From ZLKRG08 sp964565165 (lineage in GTDB: Bacteria; Actinomycetota; Actinomycetes; Nanopelagicales; Nanopelagicaceae): a DNA stretch of 45,919 bases. Every line of letters starts with the position of its first letter. Position 1 is the stretch's first letter. Both the position numbers and the translations under genes were made by a program. Below are positions 15,409-24,452 of the stretch, one piece after another. The stretch lies in NCBI GenBank assembly GCA_964565165.1, contig CAZMDJ010000006.1, positions 1 to 45,919 on the forward strand, read 5' to 3'. The notes under the pieces are model-generated. The model did no database searches and was not told where the DNA came from. It was given only the letters and a program-made list of their open reading frames with translations.

Positions 15409-16539
15409 ATGAAATTTACTATTGAGCAGAGCAAGTTAGTTGATGTCGTTAATTGGGTTTCTCGTAGTCTTTCAACTCGTCCAATTCAAACCGCGCTCCT
15501 TGGAATTGTGATTGATGCTGACGGGAATAAAGTTGTTTTATCAGGATCAGATTTAGAAACTGCAAGTCGCGCAAGTACAGATGCAGATGTTGCTACACCA
15601 GGAAAAGTTTTAGTTCCAGGAAAATTGTTAGCTGATATTTCTCGTTCGCTTCCAAATAAACCAGTAACAATTCAATTAGATGGAACTCGTGTATTAGTTA
15701 ATGCAGGAAGTGCAAAGTTCACACTTCCAGTTCTACCAATTGCTGAATACCCAAACCTCCCTGATATGCCAGAAACACTTGGCACAATTGATGCAGATGT
15801 ATTTAGCCATGCAGTTGCACAAGTTTCTACTGCGGCAGGAAAAGATGATTCTCTTCCATCACTAACTGGTGTTCACGTTGAAGTAAATGGTGAAAACATC
15901 ACCATGGCAGCTACAGACCGCTACCGTTTAGCGGTTCGCGAAGTAACTTTTAACCCAGCTCGACCAAACACTGAGGCAGTAGCGCTAGTTCGTGCGCGCA
16001 CACTTAATGATGCAGCGAAAACACTAGCTACCTCGAAGAATGTGAATATTGCTTTAGCACCAGCTTCATCTAATGATCGTTTAGCTGGTTTTCAAACCGA
16101 GACAAAATTAACTACAACTCGATTATTAGATGGCACTTTCCCTCCATACCGCCACTTACTACCTCAAGAATCATTAACCACAACTGTTATTGAAGTGGCG
16201 CCATTTTTAGATGCAGTCCGTCGCGTTGCGCTAGTTACCGATAAAACAATTCCTTTAAAACTTACCTTCTCTGGTAACACAGTTACTTTAGAAGCTGGCG
16301 GCGGAGACGAAGCACAGGCAAACGAAGTTTTTGAAATTCAGAAGACTGGCGAAGATCTATCAATCGCATTTAATCCAAATTATTTATTAGATGGTTTACA
16401 CGCAATTAGCGCACCGTATGCGCAGATCTCATTTAATACCGCGAGCAAGGCTGCAATCTTGATGGGTAAGCCTGATGCAAACGCTGCTGCTGTAGAGAAC
16501 TTCCGTTACCTACTAATGCCTACAAAGTTCGCTTATTAA
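15409..16539 (+). CDS. dnaN: DNA polymerase III sliding clamp, beta subunit
   Basis: A 376-residue beta clamp that tethers DNA polymerase III. Three repeated clamp domains are visible, from MKFTIEQSKLVDVVNWVSRSL through a middle domain (TGVHVEVNGENITMAATDRYRLAVRE) to the C-terminal YLLMP. The open frame extends upstream to 15355, but the ATG at 15409 with GGGGAG about 10 bases before it gives the family N-terminus. The stop overlaps recF by one base (TAATG). Confidence 0.97.
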   Translation: MKFTIEQSKLVDVVNWVSRSLSTRPIQTALLGIVIDADGNKVVLSGSDLETASRASTDADVATPGKVLVPGKLLADISRSLPNKPVTIQLDGTRVLVNAGSAKFTLPVLPIAEYPNLPDMPETLGTIDADVFSHAVAQVSTAAGKDDSLPSLTGVHVEVNGENITMAATDRYRLAVREVTFNPARPNTEAVALVRARTLNDAAKTLATSKNVNIALAPASSNDRLAGFQTETKLTTTRLLDGTFPPYRHLLPQESLTTTVIEVAPFLDAVRRVALVTDKTIPLKLTFSGNTVTLEAGGGDEAQANEVFEIQKTGEDLSIAFNPNYLLDGLHAISAPYAQISFNTASKAAILMGKPDANAAAVENFRYLLMPTKFAY

Positions 16540-17624
16540 TGTATGTCAGCAAACTTTCGCTAACTAATTTCCGTTCCTATCCCCAGTTAGATTTATCTTT
16601 TAACCCTGGCGTTACTACCTTTGTAGGTAATAACGGCGCGGGAAAGACTAATGTTGCTGAAAGTTTAATTTTTCTTGCATTTTTAACATCGCACCGCACC
16701 CCAACTAATCAACCATTAATTGCGCTGGGTGCTGATCAAGCAGTTATCCGAAGTGAAATTGTGCGCGGAGATCGCAACCTGCAGATTGATTTAGAGATCA
16801 ACGCTAATAAAGCAAACCGTGCAAAGATCAATCAGAACCCAACTAAATCACAGCGTGAAATATTAGGTGCCTGCCAAGTTATCTACTTCTCGCCCGAGGA
16901 TTTAGATTTAGTTCGCGGTGAACCAACAGGACGCCGTGATTTCCTAGATAAATTACTAATCACAAAAACCCCACGTTTAGCTGGGGTTTTAAGCGACTAT
17001 GATCGAGTATTAAAACAACGAAACACACTGCTTCGTACCCGCGCACCGCAATCAGCGCTTGCGCCATGGACTGAACAACTAATTAATTTTGCAAGCGTTA
17101 TCACTGCAGAGCGAATCACCTTAGTTAACTCTTTAAACCCACTTGTAGCGGCTAATTACAAAGAGTTAAATGAAGTTAAACCCGCTTCGATTGTTTACAA
17201 ATCAAATGTTGATGGGTTAACAACTGAACCTGAAACAAATAAGAATTTAATTGAAGAGAAGTTGTTAGAGCGCCAATATCAAGAAGTCGAACGCGGAGTT
17301 ACTTTAGTTGGTCCACACCGTGATGATTTAATTTTGCAACTCGGTGATTTTCCAGCAAAAGGTTATGCCAGCCACGGTGAATCTTGGTCTTTTGCCATTT
17401 CATTAAAGATTGCATCGCTAGAACTTCTTAAATCACAAGGTTTAGATCCAATTCTTATTCTTGATGATGTATTTGCAGAACTGGATACCAACCGTCGTGC
17501 GCGTTTGGTGCAAGCAACAAAATTAGCGGAACAAACAATTGTTACCGCCGCTGTTGAAGGCGATCTACCGGCTGATTTAAATGATTCTAGGTTTTATGTT
17601 TCAAACGGTAAGGTTACAAAATGA
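16539..17624 (+). CDS. recF: DNA replication and repair protein RecF
   Basis: A 361-residue SMC-like ATPase that helps load RecA at gaps. It begins MYVSKLSLTNFRSYPQ, with Walker A GNNGAGKTN near residue 31. The signature region ASHGESWSFAISLKIASLELL and Walker B PILILDDVFAELD near the end complete the ABC-type head. It overlaps dnaN by one base and the next gene by 4. A terminator-like hairpin lies within it at 16965-16990. Confidence 0.97.
   Translation: MYVSKLSLTNFRSYPQLDLSFNPGVTTFVGNNGAGKTNVAESLIFLAFLTSHRTPTNQPLIALGADQAVIRSEIVRGDRNLQIDLEINANKANRAKINQNPTKSQREILGACQVIYFSPEDLDLVRGEPTGRRDFLDKLLITKTPRLAGVLSDYDRVLKQRNTLLRTRAPQSALAPWTEQLINFASVITAERITLVNSLNPLVAANYKELNEVKPASIVYKSNVDGLTTEPETNKNLIEEKLLERQYQEVERGVTLVGPHRDDLILQLGDFPAKGYASHGESWSFAISLKIASLELLKSQGLDPILILDDVFAELDTNRRARLVQATKLAEQTIVTAAVEGDLPADLNDSRFYVSNGKVTK
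16965..16990 (+). other. Intragenic hairpin inside recF
   Basis: A perfect 9-base inverted repeat, AAAACCCCA (16965-16973) and TGGGGTTTT (16982-16990), with an 8-base loop. The 3' arm ends in four T residues, so it resembles a short intrinsic terminator placed inside the recF coding sequence. Function is unproven. Confidence 0.4.
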
Positions 17625-18070
17625 GTGGCCGCGATTTAGCATTAGATCTTTACAACGCTTTTAAAGGCGGACGTAAAACTTTTATTTCAAAAAATAGACC
17701 AGAAGCTGCGCGCGATGCTGGCGAACCAAAAGCAATCGGTGAATTAATTGATCAATTAGTTACACAACGTGAATGGAAAGATGGTTTATCGGAAGGTGAG
17801 ATCTTTGTTCGTTGGCGTGAAGTTGTTGGCGATGACATTGCATCTAAATCCGAACCAATTGAAATTAAAGATGAGAAATTATTTATTCAATGCACCTCAA
17901 CTGCATGGGCTACTCAATTAAATTTGGTTAAGAACCAACTTCTGGAATCGATTCAGAAGGTGGCACCTGGAATTAAGGCGCTTGAGATCTTTGGACCCAA
18001 CGCCCCAAGTTGGCGTCGCGGCCTTCGAACAGTCCAAGGCTTTCAAGGGCCACGCGACACCTACGGGTGA
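17621..18070 (+). CDS. dciA: DciA-type (DUF721) helicase-loading protein
   Basis: A 149-residue DUF721 protein, the ancestral bacterial helicase loader DciA, which cooperates with DnaB at the origin. The DciA core is seen as WREVVGDDIASKSEPIEIKDEKLFIQCTSTAWATQLNLVKNQLL, a KH-like fold. The N-terminal 40 residues are basic and probably disordered. It lies between recF and gyrB, as in other actinobacteria, and overlaps recF by 4 bases (ATGA). No DnaC or DnaI is seen here. Confidence 0.9.
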   Translation: MSGRDLALDLYNAFKGGRKTFISKNRPEAARDAGEPKAIGELIDQLVTQREWKDGLSEGEIFVRWREVVGDDIASKSEPIEIKDEKLFIQCTSTAWATQLNLVKNQLLESIQKVAPGIKALEIFGPNAPSWRRGLRTVQGFQGPRDTYG

Positions 18071-18238
18071 GGTTCTCCCTATAACTCTCCGCTGTAAGGC
18101 GCTTATTTCCACCTTTTAGCCTTATTTACGGGTATTCGATGTCGTGATTTACCACTAGGATTCGAGCATGTCCCCAGCATTTTGGGGCTTGGCTGGCGTT
18201 TTAAGACGATTAGCTGGTTTTGGACCCAAGGAGGCTCG

Positions 18239-20194
18239 ATGGCTGAGAAGCAGTATGACGCCTCGGCAATCACCGTCCTTGAAGGGCTCGAAGCGGTCCG
18301 TAAACGCCCAGGCATGTACATCGGCTCAACCGGCGAACGCGGCCTCCACCACTTGGTTTATGAAGTTGTCGATAACTCTGTCGATGAAGCGATGGCAGGT
18401 GTCTGCGATCGAATTGATGTAACTCTTTTAGCTGATGGTGGCGTTGAAGTAATTGATAACGGTCGCGGAATTCCAGTTGATATTCACCCGATTGAAAAGA
18501 AACCAGCTCTCGAAGTTGTACTAACTGTTTTACATGCCGGCGGAAAGTTTGGCGATGGTGGTTATTCAGTTTCTGGTGGTTTGCACGGCGTTGGTATCTC
18601 TGTTGTTAATGCGCTTTCAAAAGTTGTACAGGTAGAAGTTCAACGCGATGGTTTCTGGTGGTCACAGAGTTATCAACTTGGTGTTCCTGATGCGCCAGTT
18701 GCAAAAGGTAAAGCAACCGACGGACACGGAACCACTGTTCGTTTCTATCCTTCAGAAGAAATTTTCGAAACTACAGATTTCTCTTTCGAAACACTTTCAA
18801 CTCGCTTCCGCGAAATGGCTTTCCTAAATAAAGGTTTAACAATTGCGCTAAAAGATATGCGCGCTGGCCATGTTGATGAGAAGGGCGAACAACTAGAAGT
18901 TGTTTACCACTACGAAGGCGGCATTGTTGATTTCGTTAAATTTATTAATTCAACTCGCGGTGAACTGCATAAATCAATCATTGCTTTAGAACAAGAAGAT
19001 ACTAAGCGAAAGATGGCGCTTGAAATTGCGATGCAATGGAACGCCGGTTTCTCTGAATCAGTATTTACATTTGCTAACGCAATCAATACCCACGAAGGTG
19101 GAACACACGAAGAAGGTTTCCGTACTGCGTTAACTTCAGTTGTAAATAAATTTGGCGAAGATTGGGGATTTATCCGCAAGAAGGAAGATCGCTTAACTGG
19201 TGAAGATATTCGCGAAGGTTTAACTGCAATTGTTTCAATTAAAATTTCCGAACCACAGTTCGAAGGACAAACAAAAACAAAACTTGGTAACACTGAAGCG
19301 AAAACATTTACTCAAAAGTGCGTAAATGAAGCGTTAACTGAGTGGTTTGAGAAGAATCCAACTGAAGGTAAAGATATTGTCCGTAAGAGCATTGATGCTG
19401 CGGCAGCTCGTGTAGCTGCACGTAAAGCGCGCGATCTATCTCGTAACCGAAAAGGTTTATTAGAAGGTCGCGGAATGCCAGGCAAGTTAGCTGATTGCCA
19501 ATGGACTGATCCATCTAAGTGCGAGCTATACATTGTCGAAGGTGACTCTGCTGGTGGTTCTACAAAGGGTGGTCGCGACTCAAAGTACCAAGCTGTACTT
19601 CCAATTCGCGGAAAGATTCTTAACGTAGAGAAGGCGCGCATTGATCGCGTACTTCAAAACAATGAAGTACAGGCGCTAATCACTGCACTTGGTACTGGTG
19701 TTCATGATGATTTCGATATTGCAAAACTTCGCTATCACAAAATTATTTTGATGGCAGATGCTGACGTCGACGGACAACATATCCGTACCTTGCTATTAAC
19801 TCTTCTTTTCCGATTCATGCGCCCACTGATTGAAGCCGGACATGTTTATCTTGCACAACCACCACTTTATAAATTGAAGTGGGGCGGTAAAGAACCTGTG
19901 GAATACGCGTTTAGTGACAAAGAGCGCGATGGCATGATCAAGATTGGTTTAGATACCGGAAAGCGTTTACCAAAAGAAGATGGTATTCAGCGCTTTAAAG
20001 GTCTTGGCGAAATGCCAGCTAAAGAACTTTGGGATACCACTATGGATCCAGAACACCGCGTGTTAATTAAAGTTACGTTAGATGATGCTGCAGCTGCAGA
20101 TAGTTTGTTCTCAGTTCTTATGGGCGAAGATGTCGAACAACGTCGCCAATTTATTCAGCGCAACGCTAAAGATGTTAGGTTCTTGGATATTTAA
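18239..20194 (+). CDS. gyrB: DNA gyrase subunit B
   Basis: A 651-residue ATPase subunit of gyrase, which introduces negative supercoils with GyrA. The GHKL ATPase motifs are present (EVVDNSVDEAMAG, GGVEVIDNGRGIPVD, SGGLHGVG). The Toprim domain shows YIVEGDSAGG and ADADVDGQHIRTLLL, and the C-terminal FKGLGEMPAKELWDT is intact. The open frame extends to 18182, but the ATG at 18239 has a near-perfect AAGGAGG (18228-18234) 4 bases upstream. The 168-base gap after dciA probably holds its promoter. Confidence 0.98.
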   Translation: MAEKQYDASAITVLEGLEAVRKRPGMYIGSTGERGLHHLVYEVVDNSVDEAMAGVCDRIDVTLLADGGVEVIDNGRGIPVDIHPIEKKPALEVVLTVLHAGGKFGDGGYSVSGGLHGVGISVVNALSKVVQVEVQRDGFWWSQSYQLGVPDAPVAKGKATDGHGTTVRFYPSEEIFETTDFSFETLSTRFREMAFLNKGLTIALKDMRAGHVDEKGEQLEVVYHYEGGIVDFVKFINSTRGELHKSIIALEQEDTKRKMALEIAMQWNAGFSESVFTFANAINTHEGGTHEEGFRTALTSVVNKFGEDWGFIRKKEDRLTGEDIREGLTAIVSIKISEPQFEGQTKTKLGNTEAKTFTQKCVNEALTEWFEKNPTEGKDIVRKSIDAAAARVAARKARDLSRNRKGLLEGRGMPGKLADCQWTDPSKCELYIVEGDSAGGSTKGGRDSKYQAVLPIRGKILNVEKARIDRVLQNNEVQALITALGTGVHDDFDIAKLRYHKIILMADADVDGQHIRTLLLTLLFRFMRPLIEAGHVYLAQPPLYKLKWGGKEPVEYAFSDKERDGMIKIGLDTGKRLPKEDGIQRFKGLGEMPAKELWDTTMDPEHRVLIKVTLDDAAAADSLFSVLMGEDVEQRRQFIQRNAKDVRFLDI

Positions 20195-20196
20195 TT

Positions 20197-22680
20197 ATGG
20201 AGAACATGGAAGAGAAACAATTCGACAAGATTGAAACTGTCGATCTACAAGTTGAGATGGCGCGAAGCTATCTCGATTACGCGATGTCAGTTATCGTCGG
20301 TCGCGCACTTCCTGATGTTCGTGATGGTCTAAAACCTGTTCACCGCCGCGTCCTTTATGCAATGTATGACGCTGGTTATCGCCCAGATAAGGGTTATTAC
20401 AAGTCTTCACGCATCGTCGGTGACGTTATGGGTAATTACCACCCACACGGTGACACCGCGATTTATGACACCGTTGTTCGTTTAGCGCAGCCTTGGTCGC
20501 TTCGCTATCCATTGGTCGACGGAAACGGAAACTTTGGTAGCCCAGGTAATGATCCTGCAGCTGCGATGCGTTATACCGAAGCGCGTTTATCTCCGATTGC
20601 CATGGAGATGATGCGCGATATCGATGAAGATACCGTTAATTTTGTTCCGAACTACGACGGACGTTCACAAGAACCAACTGTTCTACCTTCACGTTTTCCA
20701 AATCTTTTAGTTAATGGCTCTGCAGGTATCGCAGTTGGTATGGCGACAAATATTCCGCCACATAACTTAAAAGAAATTGCAGAAGGTGTGCAGTGGGCGC
20801 TAGAAAATCCGGAAGCCTCTGCAGAACAACTTCTTGCACATCTATTAACTGTTGTTAAAGGTCCAGATTTCCCAACACGTGCGTTAATTGTTGGTCGTAC
20901 TGGTATCGAAGAGGCATATCGCACCGGTCGCGGATCAATCACAATGCGCGCTGTTGTTAATGTTGAAGAGATCAACAAACGCACTTGTTTAGTTGTTACC
21001 GAACTTCCTTATCAAGTTAACCCCGATAATTTGGCGTTAAAGATCGCAGAACTTGTTAAAGATGGAAAGATCAAGGGCATTGCAGATGTTCGCGACGAAG
21101 GTAACGAACGTCTTGGACAACGCCTGGTAATCGTTCTGCAATCAGGTGCGATTCCAAAGGTTGTTCTTAATAATCTTTATAAACAGACACAATTACAAGA
21201 TACCTTCGGTGCAAACATGCTTGCACTTGTTGATGGTGTACCACGCACTCTGCGTCTTGATGAATTTGTTCGTTACTACATCGAACATCAAATTGAAGTA
21301 ATTGTTCGCCGCTCTAAGTTCCGTTTAGCTGAAAAAGAGCGACGCGCACATATCTTGCGCGGCTACCTAAAAGCACTTGATGCTTTAGATGCTGTTATCG
21401 CTTTAATTCGCGCATCAAAGACCTCTGAAGAGGCGCGCGAAGGTTTGATGAAACTTCTTGAAGTTGATGAAATTCAAGCTAATGCAATTCTTGATATGCA
21501 GCTTCGTCGCCTTGCAGCTCTTGAGCGACAGAAGATCAACGACGAATACGATCAATTAATGTCTGAAATCAACGAACTCAACATCATCTTGGGAAGCGTT
21601 GATAAGCAGCGTGAAATCATCAAAACCGAGCTTGCTGATTTAGTTACAAAGTATGGCGATGATCGCCGCACACAGATTGTGGCTGCCGAAGGTGATTTCA
21701 GCGCAGAAGATTTAATTCCAGATCAAGACGTAGTTGTAACAGTTACTCGCGGTGGTTACTCAAAGCGCACTCGCGCAGAGTTGTATCGCAGCCAACGTCG
21801 CGGTGGTAAGGGCGTTAAAGGCGCTGCGTTAAAACAAGATGACGTTGTCGATCACTTCTTTGTTGCATCAACTCACGATTGGTTGTTGTTCTTTACCAAC
21901 AAAGGTCGCGTCTACCGTGCGAAGGTTCACGAATTACCAGATGCAGGTCGCGATGCACGCGGTCAGCACGTTGCAAACTTGATGGCATTTAAACCAGATG
22001 AGTCAATCGCTGCAGTACTTTCAATTAAGGATTACGGAACTGCGCCTTATCTTGTACTTTCAACAAAGACAGGTTTGGTTAAGAAATCACCACTTACCGA
22101 ATACGACTCACCTCGTACCGGTGGTTTGATTGCGATCTCGTTACGCGATGGAGATGAAGTTGTTGGCGCAACACTTGCAACCGATAAAGATGAACTACTT
22201 CTAGTTTCTAGAAAAGGTATGTCACTTCGCTTTGCAGCTAACAATGATTCAATCCGTTCAATGGGCCGTAGCGCTACCGGTGTTATCGGTATGAAGTTCC
22301 GCGATGGCGACGAACTACTTGCAATGGCTCGCGTTAATGATTCCGATGAAAACCTATTTGTATTTACTGCAACCGATGGTGGATTCGGAAAGAAGTCACC
22401 GCTTGATGAGTACCGCATCCAAAATCGCGGCGGTATCGGCATAAAAGCTGCAAAGGTAAATGAAGATCGCGGCGGATTAGTTGGCGCTCTTGTAATTACC
22501 GATAAAGATGAGATTCTGGCGATTACCTCTAATGGATCGGTGATGCGTACCGATGCTGCAGAGATTCGACAGACTGGCCGCGACAGCATGGGCGTTCGTT
22601 TGGTTAATCTCGATGAGGGCGTATCGCTCTTGTCAGTTACCAAAAATGGCGAAGATGCTGATACGGTTACGCCCGCTTAA
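20197..22680 (+). CDS. gyrA: DNA gyrase subunit A
   Basis: An 827-residue DNA-cleaving subunit of gyrase. The region GRALPDVRDGLKPVHRR and the quinolone-determining region with the catalytic tyrosine (AAMRYTEARLS) are intact. The C-terminal beta-pinwheel contains the GyrA box QRRGGKG, which marks a true gyrase and not Topo IV. It follows gyrB by two bases. A second ATG at 20206 with GGAG before it could be the real start, shortening the protein by three residues. Confidence 0.98.
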   Translation: MENMEEKQFDKIETVDLQVEMARSYLDYAMSVIVGRALPDVRDGLKPVHRRVLYAMYDAGYRPDKGYYKSSRIVGDVMGNYHPHGDTAIYDTVVRLAQPWSLRYPLVDGNGNFGSPGNDPAAAMRYTEARLSPIAMEMMRDIDEDTVNFVPNYDGRSQEPTVLPSRFPNLLVNGSAGIAVGMATNIPPHNLKEIAEGVQWALENPEASAEQLLAHLLTVVKGPDFPTRALIVGRTGIEEAYRTGRGSITMRAVVNVEEINKRTCLVVTELPYQVNPDNLALKIAELVKDGKIKGIADVRDEGNERLGQRLVIVLQSGAIPKVVLNNLYKQTQLQDTFGANMLALVDGVPRTLRLDEFVRYYIEHQIEVIVRRSKFRLAEKERRAHILRGYLKALDALDAVIALIRASKTSEEAREGLMKLLEVDEIQANAILDMQLRRLAALERQKINDEYDQLMSEINELNIILGSVDKQREIIKTELADLVTKYGDDRRTQIVAAEGDFSAEDLIPDQDVVVTVTRGGYSKRTRAELYRSQRRGGKGVKGAALKQDDVVDHFFVASTHDWLLFFTNKGRVYRAKVHELPDAGRDARGQHVANLMAFKPDESIAAVLSIKDYGTAPYLVLSTKTGLVKKSPLTEYDSPRTGGLIAISLRDGDEVVGATLATDKDELLLVSRKGMSLRFAANNDSIRSMGRSATGVIGMKFRDGDELLAMARVNDSDENLFVFTATDGGFGKKSPLDEYRIQNRGGIGIKAAKVNEDRGGLVGALVITDKDEILAITSNGSVMRTDAAEIRQTGRDSMGVRLVNLDEGVSLLSVTKNGEDADTVTPA

Positions 22681-22687
22681 ACCCGAT

Positions 22688-22716
22688 TTGGGCTTAAAAC
22701 CTTAACAAGGTAGATT
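22688..22716 (+). promoter_or_regulatory. Candidate promoter of the tRNA-Ile/tRNA-Ala unit
   Basis: TTGGGC (22688-22693), a 17-base spacer and TAGATT (22711-22716) make a plausible -35/-10 pair. Transcription would begin near 22723, just before the tRNA-Ile leader. Confidence 0.4.
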
Positions 22717-22720
22717 TTGC

Positions 22721-22817
22721 TTCCTTGCTTGGGCCTATAGCTCAGCCTGGTTAGAGCGCTTCCCTGATAAGGAAGAGGTCGGTGGTTCAAGTCCACCTAG
22801 GCCCACCAAGCAAGGAA
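22721..22817 (+). repeat. Inverted repeat flanking tRNA-Ile (leader-trailer helix)
   Basis: TTCCTTGCTT (22721-22730) directly before the tRNA and AAGCAAGGAA (22808-22817) directly after it are perfect reverse complements. In the precursor they would extend the acceptor stem by 10 pairs beyond a small ACC bulge, bringing together the RNase P and 3' processing sites. Confidence 0.75.
22731..22808 (+). tRNA. tRNA-Ile (GAU anticodon)
   Basis: The acceptor stem GGGCCTA (22731-22737) pairs with TAGGCCC (22798-22804), followed by discriminator A and an encoded CCA. The anticodon arm CTTCC-CTGATAA-GGAAG presents GAT. The T arm GGTGG-TTCAAGT-CCACC is canonical. A 10-base inverted repeat flanks the gene (22721-22730 with 22808-22817). 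It is followed by tRNA-Ala, the pair usually found after gyrA in actinobacteria. Confidence 0.97.
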
Positions 22818-22843
22818 CGGCAAATTTAATATCCGTTAACGAC

Positions 22844-22916
22844 GGGGACTTAGCTCAATTGGTAGAGCACCTGCTTTGCAAGCAGGGGGTTAGGGGTTCG
22901 ATTCCCCTAGTCTCCA
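22844..22916 (+). tRNA. tRNA-Ala (UGC anticodon)
   Basis: The acceptor GGGGACT (22844-22850) pairs with AGTCTCC (22909-22915) with one G-U pair. The anticodon arm CTGCT-TTGCAAG region presents TGC. The T arm AGGGG-TTCGATT-CCCCT is canonical. CCA is not encoded (the sequence after the discriminator A is CAA), so the CCA-adding enzyme must supply it. Confidence 0.95.
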
Positions 22917-22922
22917 CAATTA

Positions 22923-22947
22923 CCCGCCAGAGATGGCGGGTTTTTTT
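22923..22947 (+). terminator. Intrinsic terminator after the tRNA pair
   Basis: A perfect 7-base stem CCCGCCA / TGGCGGG with loop GAGA is followed by seven T residues. It ends the tRNA transcript. It overlaps the stop of the convergent membrane-protein gene by two bases. Confidence 0.93.
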
Positions 22948-23338
22948 ATTTACTTCTTAATTGCTCTCGACGAGAAATCAAAATAAAGGTAACTGCAAGG
23001 ATTGCAGCAGGAATTCCATTCCAACGTTCATCTGCAGATCTTGAAATGAATTGGAAGAACATGCTGATAAAGAATGTGTATCCAATAATTCGGGTAACCA
23101 TTGGCCCCTTGGCATCCATTGGATCATTGCGATGATTCCAGAGCATTCCCATTAAGAAGACCATGAAGATCGCCATAAGAAAATCTACGAATCGAACTCC
23201 GATTGGAAATGTTGTGTACTGGCCACCGGCTGCACGTGTGCGAACCCAATCAAGATTTAACGTTACTGAAAGTAAGATTGCAACGTTATATGCAAGCGAA
23301 ATTAACGAGAGCGGAATCAAAACTTTTAGCGCTTTCAT
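22946..23338 (-). CDS. Small four-helix membrane protein, unknown function
   Basis: A 130-residue integral membrane protein I do not recognise. Four hydrophobic segments are visible (about 5-27, 50-66, 84-100 and 109-123), with short charged loops such as NHRNDPMDAKGP. The C-terminus is basic (SRREQLRSK). No catalytic or metal-binding motif stands out. It is the last gene of a tightly packed minus-strand run starting at 25641; its start lies two bases after the stop of the peptidase-like gene, so it is probably co-translated with it. Confidence 0.7.
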   Translation of the reverse strand: MKALKVLIPLSLISLAYNVAILLSVTLNLDWVRTRAAGGQYTTFPIGVRFVDFLMAIFMVFLMGMLWNHRNDPMDAKGPMVTRIIGYTFFISMFFQFISRSADERWNGIPAAILAVTFILISRREQLRSK

Positions 23339-23340
23339 AA

Positions 23341-24084
23341 TCAGAGCATAAACTCTTTGAAGTCAACAATCTCTTTAGCGGCGAAAGTTTTTTCATTACC
23401 GTTCTTTTTGTAGGTAATTACTCCCTTGCCATAAACCTCAGCGGTCTTGGTTTCTAAATCAAAAGCTATGCCTGTGTGCTCATCAATTCCAAGAATTGCG
23501 GTATCTGAATCTAATTGTGATTCCAGAATATTCATGCGCTTTTCTCCGGCGAAACAGAATCTAGTGTCATGTGTACCGCCTTGCGCATTGTTGTAATGGG
23601 CGATTACCGCAGCCTTGATTCCGGTTGCTGGCTCTAGAAGATTGATGCCATCTAGCCAATAAGGATCTTCGCCGACTTTATACATTTCATAAACCGGCAT
23701 CACTTTTGCACCGATCGACATCGCAGCAGCAGAAGCGAGAACAACAGAGCCACGAGTTAAAACTTCTTGTAATAACAAATCAACACCAGATGACTTCCAT
23801 TGGCGTAGTGCATATGTTGGGCTACCGGGACCTGCGAATACCCATTTAGATCTCTGGATGTCATTTGCTAAATCATGGCTGGTTTTAATGGTGGCGCCAA
23901 CGTTTACCGCAAAGTACTTCTCTATTTTTTCACTTAACTCTGTAATGTTCTCTTGAAAACCGTACGGTGTATTTAGATTGATTGGATTTAAATCAACGCC
24001 GGTACTTTTGATGATTTTCTGATGCGGCGTAACCATTGTCGGACTATTTTCGCCCGAACCCATTAACGCGAGGATTCTTGTCAT
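23341..24084 (-). CDS. Peptidase S51 / cyanophycinase-like (class I glutamine amidotransferase fold) protein
   Basis: A 247-residue soluble protein resembling the peptidase E/cyanophycinase group. It opens with LALMGSGENSPTM, a glycine-rich loop typical of the fold. The strand-turn FAGPGSPTYAL is followed by a nucleophile-elbow-like sequence VVLASAAAMS with Ser118 as the probable nucleophile. Later LGIDEHTGIAFD closely resembles the IGIDE-type motif of cyanophycinases. A peptidase or amidase acting on a small peptide or modified amino acid is likely; the substrate is unknown. It overlaps the gene upstream by 4 bases and sits in an operon of membrane proteins. Confidence 0.65.
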   Translation of the reverse strand: MTRILALMGSGENSPTMVTPHQKIIKSTGVDLNPINLNTPYGFQENITELSEKIEKYFAVNVGATIKTSHDLANDIQRSKWVFAGPGSPTYALRQWKSSGVDLLLQEVLTRGSVVLASAAAMSIGAKVMPVYEMYKVGEDPYWLDGINLLEPATGIKAAVIAHYNNAQGGTHDTRFCFAGEKRMNILESQLDSDTAILGIDEHTGIAFDLETKTAEVYGKGVITYKKNGNEKTFAAKEIVDFKEFML

Positions 24085-24452
24085 AGAAGTACGATAATTG
24101 CAGTCATAACTGCTGCAATTAATACTGCTCTAGCAAGTAGCTGAAAAGCATGTTCGCGATCTGCTTTAAGAGCATCAGCGAATTCAACTTTTGTTGATGA
24201 ACCCATCTTGCTGAAATTAAATACGCCCATAAAACCGAAAGCCACACAAAACTTAGCGCGAGCCTGTACAAATCCAACCGCAGCAACTAAAGCAGGGATA
24301 AATGCAATTAAACGCATAGCAACTGGCGAGTCGTTTGAAACAAATACAACAGATAACAAAATGTAAGCAAATAGTCCGAAATTCGCTACACGTTTACGAC
24401 TTGTAATTTCCGCTTTACCAATATTACAAACCCCAGGAATATATTCGCTCAT
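24081..24452 (-). CDS. Small membrane protein with conserved-looking CNIG N-terminus, unknown function
   Basis: A 123-residue membrane protein I cannot assign. Its N-terminus has a cysteine motif (PGVCNIGKAEITSRKR) before the first hydrophobic segment. Three to four hydrophobic stretches follow (about 25-40, 46-65, 67-80 and 104-122). A basic/polar loop (MGSSTKVEFADALKADREH) lies between the third and last. Its ATG shares a base with the YitT gene stop (TAATG), and its own stop overlaps the next start (ATGA), so translation is coupled on both sides. No known enzyme motif seen. Confidence 0.6.
   Translation of the reverse strand: MSEYIPGVCNIGKAEITSRKRVANFGLFAYILLSVVFVSNDSPVAMRLIAFIPALVAAVGFVQARAKFCVAFGFMGVFNFSKMGSSTKVEFADALKADREHAFQLLARAVLIAAVMTAIIVLL

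Noticed and set aside
18182..18238. Longer start for gyrB
   Set aside because: The extension is not like any GyrB N-terminus and the AAGGAGG site clearly serves the ATG at 18239.
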